Positions 54,007 through 64,000 of a stretch of DNA of 64,000 bases are shown piece by piece. Numbering within the stretch: position 1 is the first letter of the stretch; the number at the start of each line of letters is the position of its first letter. Origin of the DNA: Rhynchospora pubera. Lineage: Eukaryota; Streptophyta; Magnoliopsida; Poales; Cyperaceae. Below the pieces are notes generated by a model. That model was not told the origin of the DNA and did not search any database. It was given only the letters and a program-made list of their open reading frames with translations. The DNA lies in assembly GCA_028095005.1 (NCBI GenBank), contig CM051460.1:111015039-111079038 (forward strand), written 5' to 3'. The translations under genes were made by a program, and so were the position numbers.

Positions 54007-56922
54007 TCACCTCTGACTTTCTTTGACCAGGGTAACCTCAGAACTAGAGGATTGAGATAGAAGGTACTTCTCTGGATCCGCATCATCATTTTCAAATTGC
54101 AAATGCTCATGAGTGGTGGTGGTGGTTGTCATCATTGAAAAGGACTCAGATCCATCTTCTACAGTTAATGGGAAAAAAGAAAGTAAAATACGTGAATTGC
54201 TACTTGCTAGTTAAATATAGGCAGAGCTATTTATCTAGATTTCATTAAAACGTGAGAATATCTATGGTGCATACTAATGTACCGAAGCTTCCGTCCAATA
54301 ATCTCCTTGCTGACCAAATTTTACATTTTTTTAAACTTTTTTACTATTTTTTTAAATTTTAGAAAATCGTTAATCTAATTTTTTGTGAACCGTTAAAAAA
54401 AAAATTGTAAAATTTGGTCGGCAAGAGTTTTGAATAGGGAGATCATATTGGACGGTTTGGATCGATCAATTTGAAACAGATCCAACAGTTTAGATAGATC
54501 CGGTACATTAGTATGCACCAAGATATTCCCTTAAATCTTTGTCTCAGTGCTACAAACCAAATTACATATAACAATTATCACTGAAGGTATATTCATCTTC
54601 ACTAAACAATTTTACCCCTCCAATTATGAATATCCTCTGAAGCACAAATTTGCTTAGTACCCAAGTAAAATGATTATAAAATTTACATGTAAATGTCATA
54701 ATAAGTTGCAAAAATGAAAAGGCAGATGAAATTAGTAAACTTAACATTTGTTTAACCATGGTTTCACAGTTCCATGTTCTTCTTTCTAACAATACAAATG
54801 CTGGTTATGTCTTCCAAATATGATGAATGCTGAATTGACCAGTGCAATTTGCACATGTTGGCAGCATATACAAAACTGCGAAACAAAGGAGTTCTTTTTC
54901 ATTTCTTTTTATTTGTATACATATAATGAATACCTGATGAGAAGCCAGGGTAATCAGAAATTTGTTTTACAGCTACAGGCACACGCATGGCTTCTGGAAG
55001 AAGACAATTACACAATGCACCTGAAACAAAATTAATAGACTAATACTTATTCTGGATGTCAGTCTTATTTAATGAATGCCGACAAAGGTTGTAGAATCAT
55101 AATTTTGTTATTTTAGCCGCATACAAATCTCCATTCAAGTTTGCAAGATGAAATTGAACTGCCATCTGTTTGGTATTTTCTGTTGCTTGGTGATTTATTG
55201 CACAAGGCTAATTTGTTTAATCGAGGCTAAATTACATCTTATTCAGACATATTAAACCATTTGTAATGTGTTGAGGTAAATTGGTTAATTGAGCATAAAA
55301 CGCACTGATCAACCTCGCACCAAAATTGCATATAGTGCCAAATTTAACTAGTCTGTGCAAGTACATAAATGCTGGTACAATAACTCTTATATCACCAAAC
55401 ATACTAAAAGAAGAGGAGGTACATGGTTACTTAGCAACATACGCACCTATCTTAGCGAGGCGGTTGACCCACCCAGGAATGTGTCTACCAACCAATCCAG
55501 AGCTAACATCATCAGTGAAGTGATTGCAGTTTTTAGAGATGAGGTGATAAGTGTCACCATAGTAGTCACGAGCAAGCTTCTCTATGTACTCCCGAAACTG
55601 ATCTGGATCCATGTTGATGCGGCCCAGCTGGATGGAGCACCTGTAAATGAAGCCAGGACACTTTTTCGGCTCCACTTCAAACACACCACTTGAAGGGAAA
55701 TCATGAGCCCCAAAACCATATTCCATTCCATGTACTGTCATGAATGGTTTAAAATAGAATATAAAAAATTAATGCAATGCCACAAACTGTCAAAGGATGG
55801 CCATATGCCTGGAACCTATGTTCTATTAAATAACTAAAACATCAGAATTACAAAGTTGCACTACTGGTTGTTGATAGATTATGGCTATTTAAGAAGTGTA
55901 CTGTACTAGTATGGTAAAGCATTTTTGACCTATTTTTTTAAACGAGGGAGAATGCTGATTTTGGATGTATTATTTCATGATGAGACGCAATGGATACAGA
56001 TGGGTAGATTACATAAATCTCCTGAAAATAATGTGTATTCATCATAAATTCACAACTTCACACTAGTTCAGAAATTTTGCATGGCTGTTGCACATGTGTT
56101 AATTCCCCAAACTCCAAATCAATATATAGCCAGAATAAAATATATTGATTACTTGGAACAGGAAATGATTGTGGCTGTTGCACATGTTCATGTCTTGAAT
56201 AAATTAAACAAAAGGAAATCTAACAACTGAGGGCAGCATGTACAACTAGTAGTACTAATTGCCCTTAATTGAATTTTTACAATTGGGTATTGCTTTAGAA
56301 TAGGAATAAGCCTAACAGCATCTTAGCATCTGAGAAAAAAAAGGAACTAAGAAAACTACACCATGAAAAGATTATTTAACAATGCAGGGCATGTTAATTT
56401 AAAAGCAGGTGGCCTAAACTTTTTGGATGGAAAAAGAACACAATTAATTACAAGCATTTTTTTTCCCTTTTCATTTTAGTTAAGTACAAACGCCTACTTT
56501 CAGTTCAATTAAATTCTCCAGAAACATATGTGCTTCTTTTGCTTTCAAACTACAGGACAACAAAAATTCACTCAAAACAACTTTTTATACGCCAAGATCC
56601 CCAAAAGGCTAATTGAATTGAACCGAATCTTGTTATATGAGCATTGATTCAAAGCAAAACAAGAAGCACAAACCACCAGATGCAAAAAGGCCAAGTGGGT
56701 CTCCACAACTAGCTACAATCCTAAGCACCCAACATCACAATTTCAAAAGGGGATACAAAATTCATCTAATTTAAATCAAATTAGGTTACCTTCGATGCCA
56801 GAATGGAAGATGCCGAGGCCAAACCAGATCAAGTAGTTGTTGATTGGGGTTAGATCGTACACATTGAGCACCACTGGAACCCCCTCCGACGAATCCGACC
56901 TCGCCGAGAAAGCAGCCCCCAT
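54007..56922 (-). CDS. PPPDE / deSI-like cysteine peptidase, four exons
   Basis: Minus-strand exons are 56922-56790, 55734-55447, 55020-54934 and 54158-54007. All junctions are GT..AG and phases agree, giving 219 residues. The PPPDE fold covers about 16-150: PVVLNVYDLTP, then the catalytic histidine in GIFHSGIE (His40), the FGAHDFPSSGVFEVEP block, and the catalytic cysteine in SKNCNHFTDD (Cys114). RHIPGWVNRLAKIG and a cysteine-rich CNCLLPEA follow. The tail (170-219) is Ser/Thr- and acid-rich and likely disordered. Family members remove SUMO or ubiquitin from proteins. The closest wording I know is Arabidopsis deSI-like At4g17486. The start at 56922 follows a stop-free GC-rich leader and puts MGAAFS first, a possible N-myristoylation signal (G at 2, S at 6). 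A MITE lies in intron 3. Confidence 0.92.
54255..54531. mobile_element. MITE in intron 3 of the deSI-like gene
   Basis: Ends ATCTATGGTGCATACTAATG and CATTAGTATGCACCAAGATA are inverted over about 28 bases. The inner part also has inverted GCCGACCAAATTTTAC-like arms. Target duplication not resolved. Confidence 0.75.
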
Positions 56923-57460
56923 TAACGAGGCCGCCCCGAAACCTCTAACCTCCCTTTCGAGGCAACGAAGAGAAAAATAGCGCAAATGAGGGAAAGAGGT
57001 GGAGAGAGGCAGCACAGATATCGGCCACAGAGAATCAAGGGCCGACGAAGGAGGTGGGAGTGATTGACCACGATAAGGGGATGGAGAGATGGAGCGGGTT
57101 ATCATTGATTGGTGGGGCCTATTCGTTGATGAAGACGGTACGTCGGTACACCATAATATCATTGGTTAGTAGACCTGAAATACCATTGTAGATTATGCGT
57201 GGGGTCTACATGTCTGTTGATAGGCGTTTCTATGTCTGGCATAGACCGAGTTCAATGGTGTGAGCCAAGTAACTGCAGACGGCAAGGAACACTCAGCTGC
57301 TTGAAATATGTGGGGTCCGGGTCGGGTCGGGAAAAAGTCCGGTTGGGGTAAGGGTCGGATTGGACCGGGCGGTCCAGTGGTAAACCCTAGCTGAAAGAGA
57401 TATTTGGAATTGGCGAAATGGTTCTTGTCTACGGAACAATTACCCACCAGCCTGTGTTTT
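56923..57460. other. 5' flank of the deSI-like gene
   Basis: C/T-rich on the minus strand directly upstream of the start, consistent with a leader and promoter. A short run of GGGTCGGGTCGGG-like words is at 57310-57370. No other gene. Confidence 0.45.
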
Positions 57461-57644
57461 GCCAAATGGGATCTAGTCCCGCGCGGGACCGTCCAGCGCA
57501 CAAATCACAGCCGTGTGATTTAATCTCAATGGCAAAGGGAGCTCCGTGCATGTAACCAGATTGATAGGCCCGAACCATCCAGATCAGATCGGACGGTTCT
57601 AAGGTTGCTCTGGACGGTCCCGTGCGGGAGCGGATACGGATTGG
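57461..57644. mobile_element. Short inverted-repeat element (MITE)
   Basis: CCCGCGCGGGACCGTCCAG at 57478-57496 is the complement of CTGGACGGTCCCGTGCGGG at 57610-57628, with weaker complementarity outward. Smaller GACGGTTC words recur inside. Confidence 0.65.
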
Positions 57645-58273
57645 TGTTTTGCTGGAGGATTAGTACTTTTGTCATTTATTTGATTATTTCACACCAGGGT
57701 TAGCTTCTCATGCTTGAGTTTGAGTTCAATATTATATATCAGTAATTTAAAAAATTGAAGTTGAAGGAAAAGAAATAAGAAATATTCTAGTAGTACAATA
57801 ATGTGGACAATTTAACTACCTATAAAATTAATGTAAAATGTTTATTTATCTGTTATCTAGATCCATGATATTATATTTGGATTTGGTTGAATGTGAATAG
57901 TACTATATTAATCTAAATAGTGATGCTCATTGTTTAGATGAAATTTCAATGCCATTTCTTTCTGCTTGAAATAATATTAAGTGGTTAATTATTTTGGTGC
58001 AAAAATCAAATAATAAAATCGGGTAGCATAAAAATAAATAAAATAAGTAATTAAAATAATTTTATCCAAATCGCGCTAGGCACTGTCCTTAAGCGTTGCC
58101 GTCTCAAAGTGCAAGAAGAACCGTAACCAAGATAATTTAGGTTAGTGTCACTCCTTAAGTTACGAGCGGAGAATTGACCGATGAGAATCTTCACAATATT
58201 CAGCAAAATTTATCGAAATAATACTCAAATTAAATTGGAAATTACTATATCAAAATGGAGAATAGAAATTTGA
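57645..58273. other. Intergenic, no feature seen
   Basis: AT-rich sequence without a credible reading frame or repeat structure. Confidence 0.4.
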
Positions 58274-58492
58274 TCAAGTTTCTTTTTTCTGTCTCAACTA
58301 CTATTTTCATCAAATTGTATATTTGGTCTATCTAATTTTTTTTCCAAATGAGCTGTTTATATAGAATATCAAATGGCTTTTAGTCAAGTTTCTTTTTTTT
58401 CTGTCTCAACTACTATTTTCATCAAATTGTATATTTGGTATATCTATTTTTTCAAATTGAGCTATTTATATAGAATATCAAATGGCTTTTAG
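58274..58492. repeat. Tandem duplication, about 108-111 bp x 2
   Basis: TCAAGTTTCTTTTTTCTGTC through AGAATATCAAATGGCTTTTAG is repeated head to tail with small changes. Confidence 0.88.
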
Positions 58493-61400
58493 TATAGTCT
58501 ATTATTAAAGCAACATCAAATATGATTTAATGGATTAATGACCACGTTCTTAGTCATGGAGCAAATGAATTTTCTTTAATCGGTTTAATGGACAAATCAA
58601 AAACTGATATGTAGTGGGAGATAAATGCATTAAAGATATAAGTTGATTTTGATAACTGATGCAACAGCCCGAAAAAAGAAGAAGATATAATGGTCATCAA
58701 ATATATATTTCCTCCAGGTTCTTTCAAATGAATAATGCTAATCAAAATTAATCTATTTTTGTTTTATTTTATGTTCCAACAAATTCTATTTTGCTTTCAT
58801 AATTCTAACTGAATGTTTTGATATTTGGAATTTTTTTTTTTTTTTGCTTACATGAATTGTAGCAGGCATGTTTCGTTTTTATAATTTTATTTATTCGGAG
58901 AGGGATGAAGGTCTTTAATTTGACCAAATAGAAAGAATAATGATCTGTAAAAGGTAAATCAAAATATAATTTCAAACTAAATTTTCAACCTATGAATATT
59001 TTTACCCGGTATTGGAAAAGTTTTACGTCATGAAATGATCTTGTTATTATTCATGCCAAACTTTTTAAAGGAACGATTTGTGAAAATAGAAAGCTCGAAA
59101 TTTATTGTCTAATCAGTATCAGTATCAGTATTATAAATAAAGAACCGTGGGAGTCTGTTTACAAATGTTTAATCAAAACTCGACACGGAAAATTAATGGG
59201 TAATTTGCGGTGTTAACAAATTTCAATTATTTGAAACAGAAATTCTGTACGAAATTATGTTGTTGACAATAATGATCATTAATATGACCCGTTTTAACAA
59301 GTGGCGAGATATAGGCATGCATAAAATCTTTTGTTTTGGTCTCAGCCAAAAGACAACGCAAGCAAACCCAACTTTCCCTTTCCCTTCTAATTTCTCTGAA
59401 AAATCGCCGTTGCCTCCTCTCCATCTCACTTCCGATCAGACCCTATGCCATACCATACTCCCACCTCCCCGGCTCCTCCTCCGCCAGCCGCGTCTTCTCC
59501 TCCGAGAGCCGTTTCACTCGGCGAGAATTAGAGAGAAATTTTGCTGGCGATATCTAATGAAAAAGTATAAATTGGCACAATGGCACGATTTCACTAATTC
59601 CCTCTTCGTCCTATAATGCGCTACAGACTGGTACGAGGTTTCCTCCCGTCTTCCTTCGCTATCTCATGCCTTCCTCCTCAGTCTTCTCATTCCGTCCTCA
59701 GATCTTCACAAAATAAAGGAGGCTAGGATAGAAGGGAAAGAGAGAGGAAGTCAGGTTCTTGGTGGTCTGTTGTGTTCCAAATTCCCTAATAAATGGTAAA
59801 TAGATCGATTTCAAGCTCTTGATCTCTTGATTAGTTACTCCTTTCCTTTGTTTTTGTTTGTCACATGCTGATTTGGGTTTTTTTTTATTTTTTATTTCTT
59901 TTATAGGAGTTGAAGCAAGAACTTGATAATATGCATAAGAATGAGGTTGGATCCGATTAGGAAGAAGAAATATGCGGTTATTAGAAATTGGGGGAAGGAT
60001 GTAGTTGATTACTAAAGTTAGAGTCATTTTTATTTTATCTTTGCCTCCTCTGATATATTTTTTCATAAACGATAGTTAATTGATCCAGTTGATAGAACTA
60101 TAGAGTTTGGATTGAAGGTCATTTGTGCTATGAATTCTCATGTGCATGCTGATCATGGAACAATTATATGGATGTTGTATAAGAGATCTTAAAATTGAAC
60201 TAATTTGTATAAAGTATAAACTTGATTATACTTTGTGTTTCTACAGTGAAAGCACCTTTGAAAAAGCCAAACATGGTAGCTAGCAATGTCATTTGATCTA
60301 TCCTATATATGTTATTTTTTTTTTCTTCTTTTAGATGCCAAAGATGGGGCACATGAATTTAGCCGAAGGAAGAGGCATAATATTGTAATTATAATCGAAT
60401 TATGAGTAATGACCATGTTAGAGATATTCCGACTCTATCTCGACTCCTCGCTCCTTTTCCTTCGTCTTCCTCGCATAGCCTGTTCCTTCACGGCTTCACC
60501 TCCCTCACCTAGAATGAACATCGAAATGGCGAACTTCGCTGATAATAGTCGCGGTGAGAAATTGATTTGATGGAGAACGAGATCTCTAGCCGGTCCTCCA
60601 AAACCCTCTCTCCAAAAGGCAAGTTCTCAATACTGATCATTTAATTAGATTAAAATTTTTGCCTAGATTAATTTTATTTAGTTCAAAAAATTTTATGATT
60701 TTAACTTCTACTTTGTGTTTAATAAAAAAATTTTCATCAGATTTTTCTGATCAGATGTAACAGTGTAGTTGCCTCAGGAGATCAGCAGCGTCACAATACC
60801 AATTTGTGCACCACGCGGTATTTGCGCAGTTTATCAATAGCATAATTAACTTTGTTTTTATTAATTTTCTTCTCTTTATTTTCCATTTTCTGATAATTGT
60901 TAATTTTTTAAAATTTTCTTCATTTTATGTTTTAATTAACATGCTGCAAGATATAATTTTGAATACCAATTCAACCATACAAGAGGTTCAGGCCATCCTG
61001 GATATACAGGATACATTGTTTTCAAAGAAATGTTTTCAATGCTAGGTTAGATAATAATCATTACTACTTTATCATCAATTATAGCATACCAACATAATCA
61101 TTGTCATTTGTGTCTAATAAAGTAATATTGTCATTTTACCTCATAAAGTAATATTATCATTGTCATTTGTGTCTAATAAAGTAATACTGTCATTTTACCT
61201 CATAGAGTTGATACTGCAAACTATGGGAATTTAATTGAGTATGAACACAAATTTCTTTGACATGGTCTAAAATACCCCTCAAGTTGTTTAGTTTCTGCTT
61301 CTTTTATTTGTATTCAGATCTTCATTTTTTGGTTTTCCTTAGTCTAAGACTCTAAGTTAATATGTTTTTAGGAATTTTCTATTAGCTAATTCAGATTTTC

Positions 61401-62151
61401 ATTTTTTGCTATGTTCCTGGAAAGTTTTAGGTTTGGTTTATGTATTGGTAAACAATTATATCAGTTTGCGCTTTTTTTAATGAAAGTTTTACCTAAGGAC
61501 TCGACATTAAAAAAAAAAATTTACGCGAGGTCAGTGCTAATAGTAACCCCTCTGATGGGTTTGATTTCGCTTCTGGAAAAAGATCGAACAGAAGCTCATT
61601 GATTATAACCAACAAGAATATGTCAATAAATAAATAAATATAACCAACAGGCAGAACGATTTGAAGGTAAAGAGATCAGACTACAACCATTTTCATAAGC
61701 ATATTAGGAGCTTATCTATTTGAGACAGTCAGAAGGAGAGGTTATAATTAATATCAATAATTTTCTGAGGCCAAGGTTGGATGCGTATGTGAACACTTAG
61801 ATATCTATTGGGTTACATTTTAGACAATTAGTTAAATTAAATATTAATTAAAATATTCTCAATCTTAGACAGCCAGTTAAAATTTTAGTAAATTGGAGCA
61901 GAGTATAATTGATGTGTTACATTTTAACTAAAATTTAAAGGCAAATTTCACATGGTGCGTTCAATATAGGTACGTTCAGTATAATTGAAGCATAGCAAAT
62001 TTTACTGGGTTACATTTTATTTCTTTATTTCAACTAGAATTTAAAGGCAAATTTCACATGGTGCGTTCAATATATAATCTAAAATTTAATTGACGTCAAG
62101 AAAAGACATAAATAGCAGAAATATGGAGTATAATGGAAACACATTTATGTT
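58493..62151. other. Intergenic with scattered exon-like pieces
   Basis: No gene can be built. C/T-rich blocks with open frames lie at 59370-59560 and 60430-60600. The second could be a first exon ending near 60620. Short unrecognised frames lie at 60806-61045 and 61411-61602. A near-duplicate of about 60 bases (GTCTAATAAAGTAATA..TTTACCTCATA) is at 61100-61205. Confidence 0.35.
61925..62080. repeat. Direct duplication around AATTTAAAGGCAAATTTCAC
   Basis: A 45-base segment ending CATGGTGCGTTCAATATA occurs at about 61930-61977 and 62037-62078, with TTACTGGGTTACATTTTA-like sequence between. Confidence 0.8.
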
Positions 62152-62468
62152 TCTATTATTTTAATGTAAAATATATTATTAAAAAAGGATAAAGTGGAAA
62201 TTAGGGAATTAGGTGGTGTTTTAGGGTGCCAAAATCATAATTTTCTCAGTTTTAGGTGGCGCAGAGAAATTTATTTTTCTAAACTTCAATTTTACTACTA
62301 ACACAGTATAAAATAATCCCAAGAAACATTAAATATAAATAACAAATAAATTATTCCCATCAGCAAAAAATAAATTAATACATTATCTTTACAAATTCTA
62401 AAATGATAACATATTTTATATTTATTTGTTATTTCAAATATCGAGCGAAGCTCGATTGGCCCCTCTAG
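62152..62468 (+). mobile_element. Small non-autonomous Helitron-like element
   Basis: The 3' end is textbook: hairpin ATCGAGC-GAA-GCTCGAT (62440-62456), then TGGCCCCTCTAG and a T. The proposed 5' end TCTATTATTTTAATG followed by ATATATTATTAAAAAAGG fits Basho-type plant Helitrons, but that boundary is a guess. Confidence 0.5.
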
Positions 62469-62494
62469 TCAGAAATAAACAACAAGGGGGCGTT

Positions 62495-62640
62495 TTTTTT
62501 TCTGAAGATAAATTGGGGGTCAAGGCTCCCAACTTATTTTTAAATTAAATGTTTATAAAGACCCTCCAGCTGGATTTCGAACCTACGATCTCTCACTTGA
62601 GATGCATTACTCTTTGTCACTAGACCAAGAGCTAGTTCTC
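62495..62640 (-). mobile_element. tRNA-derived SINE
   Basis: A 146-bp SINE on the minus strand. Near its start TTGGTCTAGTGACA resembles an RNA polymerase III A box. About 35 bases on, GGTTCGAAATCC is a B box (one extra base). The body ends GAGCCTTGACCCCCAATTTA and a poly-A run. AACAACAAGGGGGCGTT, 17 bases, is duplicated exactly at 62478-62494 and 62641-62657, proving retroposition. Confidence 0.93.
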
Positions 62641-62657
62641 AACAACAAGGGGGCGTT

Positions 62658-63246
62658 ATGACACCTCTCGTTACATTTATATATCATTGTTAATTAAATT
62701 TCTTTTCTAATCACTTAATCCAGCGTAATTTTTAAAAAATGATAACAGTTTACATTAACACAATTTTTTATAAAAATAAACAAGATCAACATTTGAAATT
62801 TAATTATTCAAATTAAAAAATTTTCGATGAAAAACTGAAGTTATGAAACTTGTAAGATTGTACGATAAACAATTTTGTGATGCTGAAATCTTCTCTTAGA
62901 TAATAACACGTTATCATAGATTCTCAAAACAAGATTCAATAAGTAATATAGTCACTAAGCACGACTTTATATACTTATTATTTGACTTTCAAACAAATAT
63001 CTGATTTTATAATTTGACAATAATTACAATTTTCTAAATTTTTGTTCGATTTTTAATACAATTCAAATTTTATGTATTACTCATAAAATAATTATTCCGA
63101 ATATCGTTACAAATTTATTATTATTAATTTTTTTTAAAAAAAAAAGTAAATTTAACCATTGATGAAACGACTTGAAAATCTGAACTCCATAAACCGAACC
63201 AAGGTAAGCACTAAGCAGCCGCCAGAACTCACCTTCAGTTCCATCA
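62658..63246. other. Upstream region of the PPR gene
   Basis: AT-rich, no gene. The last ~100 bases are probably the leader of the PPR gene. Confidence 0.45.
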
Positions 63247-64000
63247 ATGACACGGCGAATTCTCCACCGACTCCATCACCTTCACCTTCACCACCGACCT
63301 CTCTCCACAACACAACCCCAACCACACACCTACACCTACACCGGTCGAGTGGTCCGGTCCGACCGAACCGGTCGCTCTCTTTCCATAACCATCGAGTCGC
63401 CTTCCCATTCCCATTCGCAACCCTGCGGCCCACGCGGCATTCCCCTGCCGCGTCACAACCTCGTTTGCCACGTCACCAACCTCCTTTTAGACTCCCCAGG
63501 CGATCCCTACCTCTCTCTCCCCGACCTCTTCTCTTCTCTTCCTTCTCCTATCACTTCCTTCGAAATTAGTTTGGTTCTCAAATCGCTCAAATCTCTCCCC
63601 AAAAGCCTTGAATTCTTCAATTTTGTCGCGAGTTTACCTGGGTTCAAGCACGATGCTTGTACGTACAATAGGATGCTGTTCATAATTTCTCATAATGGGG
63701 ACAATGTGGCCAACGTAGCGTGGGATTTGATTGATCAGATGGGACGAGAAGGTGTGACTGGGAATATATCGACTATTAATTTGTTGGTTGGAATGGTGGG
63801 TGCGAATGGGGTTGGTGGGTGCATGGAATTGGTGAAGAAATGGGGATTGAGGCTCAATGGGTATACTTACAAGTGCATAGTGCAGGCGTATATAAGGGGA
63901 AGAGATGTCAAACAAGGGTTTAGGGTTTATGATGAGATGAGGAGGAAGGGGTATAAGCTTGATATTTTTGCTTATAATATGCTTCTACATGCGTTGGCAC
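63247..64000 (+). CDS. Mitochondrial pentatricopeptide repeat protein, ABO5/At1g51965-like (5' part)
   Basis: The first 251 codons of a P-class PPR gene, running off the window. The start at 63247 (MTRRILHRLHHLHLHH) opens an Arg/His-rich, acid-free leader that fits a mitochondrial targeting peptide; an in-frame stop lies just upstream. Then come GIPLPRHNLVCHVTNLLLDS, LSLPDLFSSLP, EISLVLKSLKSLPKSLEFF and PPR helices: ACTYNRMLFIISHNG, GNISTINLLVGM, LRLNGYTYKCIVQAYIRGRD, GYKLDIFAYNMLLHAL. The order and wording match Arabidopsis At1g51965 (ABO5), which is needed for splicing of a mitochondrial nad2 intron, so this is a likely orthologue. A competing frame (63159-63569) is open by chance because of the Pro/Ser-rich composition. 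Confidence 0.88.
   Translation, partial: MTRRILHRLHHLHLHHRPLSTTQPQPHTYTYTGRVVRSDRTGRSLSITIESPSHSHSQPCGPRGIPLPRHNLVCHVTNLLLDSPGDPYLSLPDLFSSLPSPITSFEISLVLKSLKSLPKSLEFFNFVASLPGFKHDACTYNRMLFIISHNGDNVANVAWDLIDQMGREGVTGNISTINLLVGMVGANGVGGCMELVKKWGLRLNGYTYKCIVQAYIRGRDVKQGFRVYDEMRRKGYKLDIFAYNMLLHALA

Noticed and set aside
57193..57501. A 102-residue minus-strand frame upstream of the deSI-like gene
   Set aside because: No family resemblance, and it overlaps GGGTCGGG simple repeats and the inverted-repeat element at 57461.
60930..61045. Frame reading HTRGSGHPGYTGYIVF as a known protein
   Set aside because: A passing resemblance to short repeats in unrelated proteins; no neighbouring exons and no start support it.
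62560..62640. A tRNA gene on the minus strand
   Set aside because: A- and B-box-like words are present, but there is no cloverleaf. The poly-A tail and 17-bp duplication show a SINE.
63159..63569. A 136-residue plus-strand protein starting MMKRLENLNS
   Set aside because: It is a Pro/Ser/His-rich frame overlapping the PPR gene. The PPR frame from 63247 carries the recognisable family sequence.

Overview
This is nuclear DNA of a flowering plant, AT-rich and heavily invaded by transposable elements. The evidence is intron-bearing genes with GT..AG junctions, a coiled-coil NLR, an SOG1-like NAC factor, VSP-type acid phosphatases, a mitochondrial PPR protein, and typical plant Ty3/gypsy, Ty1/copia, MULE, hAT, CACTA, Helitron and SINE elements. 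I cannot name the species.

Layout. 321-5338: a decayed Ty3/gypsy chromovirus (minus strand) with a 5-bp target duplication. It carries a patch of Ty1/copia reverse transcriptase and lies beside a broken receptor-kinase 3' end (5376-5793). 7438-9086: probable copia solo LTR. 12110-13708: CC-NBS gene without LRRs. 14101-16062: a Pack-MULE-like element with captured splicing factor SF3B3 sequence, itself split by a hAT element. 17513-20615: gene and LINE remnants. 20625-26275: a MULE with about 190-bp inverted repeats and a perfect 9-bp target duplication, split by a young gag-only copia-like retrotransposon (20895-25561). 28207: a Helitron 3' end.

29287-42431: two acid phosphatase (VSP/HAD IIIB) paralogues on the minus strand. 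The first is intact, with three exons and 265 residues. The second has three exons of matching size and open frame, but a 5.6-kb CACTA transposon sits inside its exon 2 with a 3-bp ATG duplication. That CACTA has no recognisable transposase. It carries two gag/DUF4283-like open frames, each preceded by a copy of the same leader, and arrays of a GTAACGGTTATT palindrome.

44962-48000: inverted-repeat elements, one containing a hAT with a perfect 8-bp duplication. 48474-51567: a six-exon NAC gene of the SOG1/NAC8 clade (392 residues). 54007-56922: a four-exon PPPDE/deSI-like peptidase (219 residues). 57162-63246: mostly non-coding, with a Helitron-like element and a tRNA-derived SINE flanked by a 17-bp duplication. 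63247-64000: the 5' part of a mitochondrial PPR gene resembling Arabidopsis At1g51965 (ABO5), cut by the window edge.

The host genes share no evident pathway. The main story is nested transposition: target duplications and interrupted frames give an order of insertion, and two TIR elements have picked up coding sequence. All family assignments come from reading motifs by eye; no database search was run.
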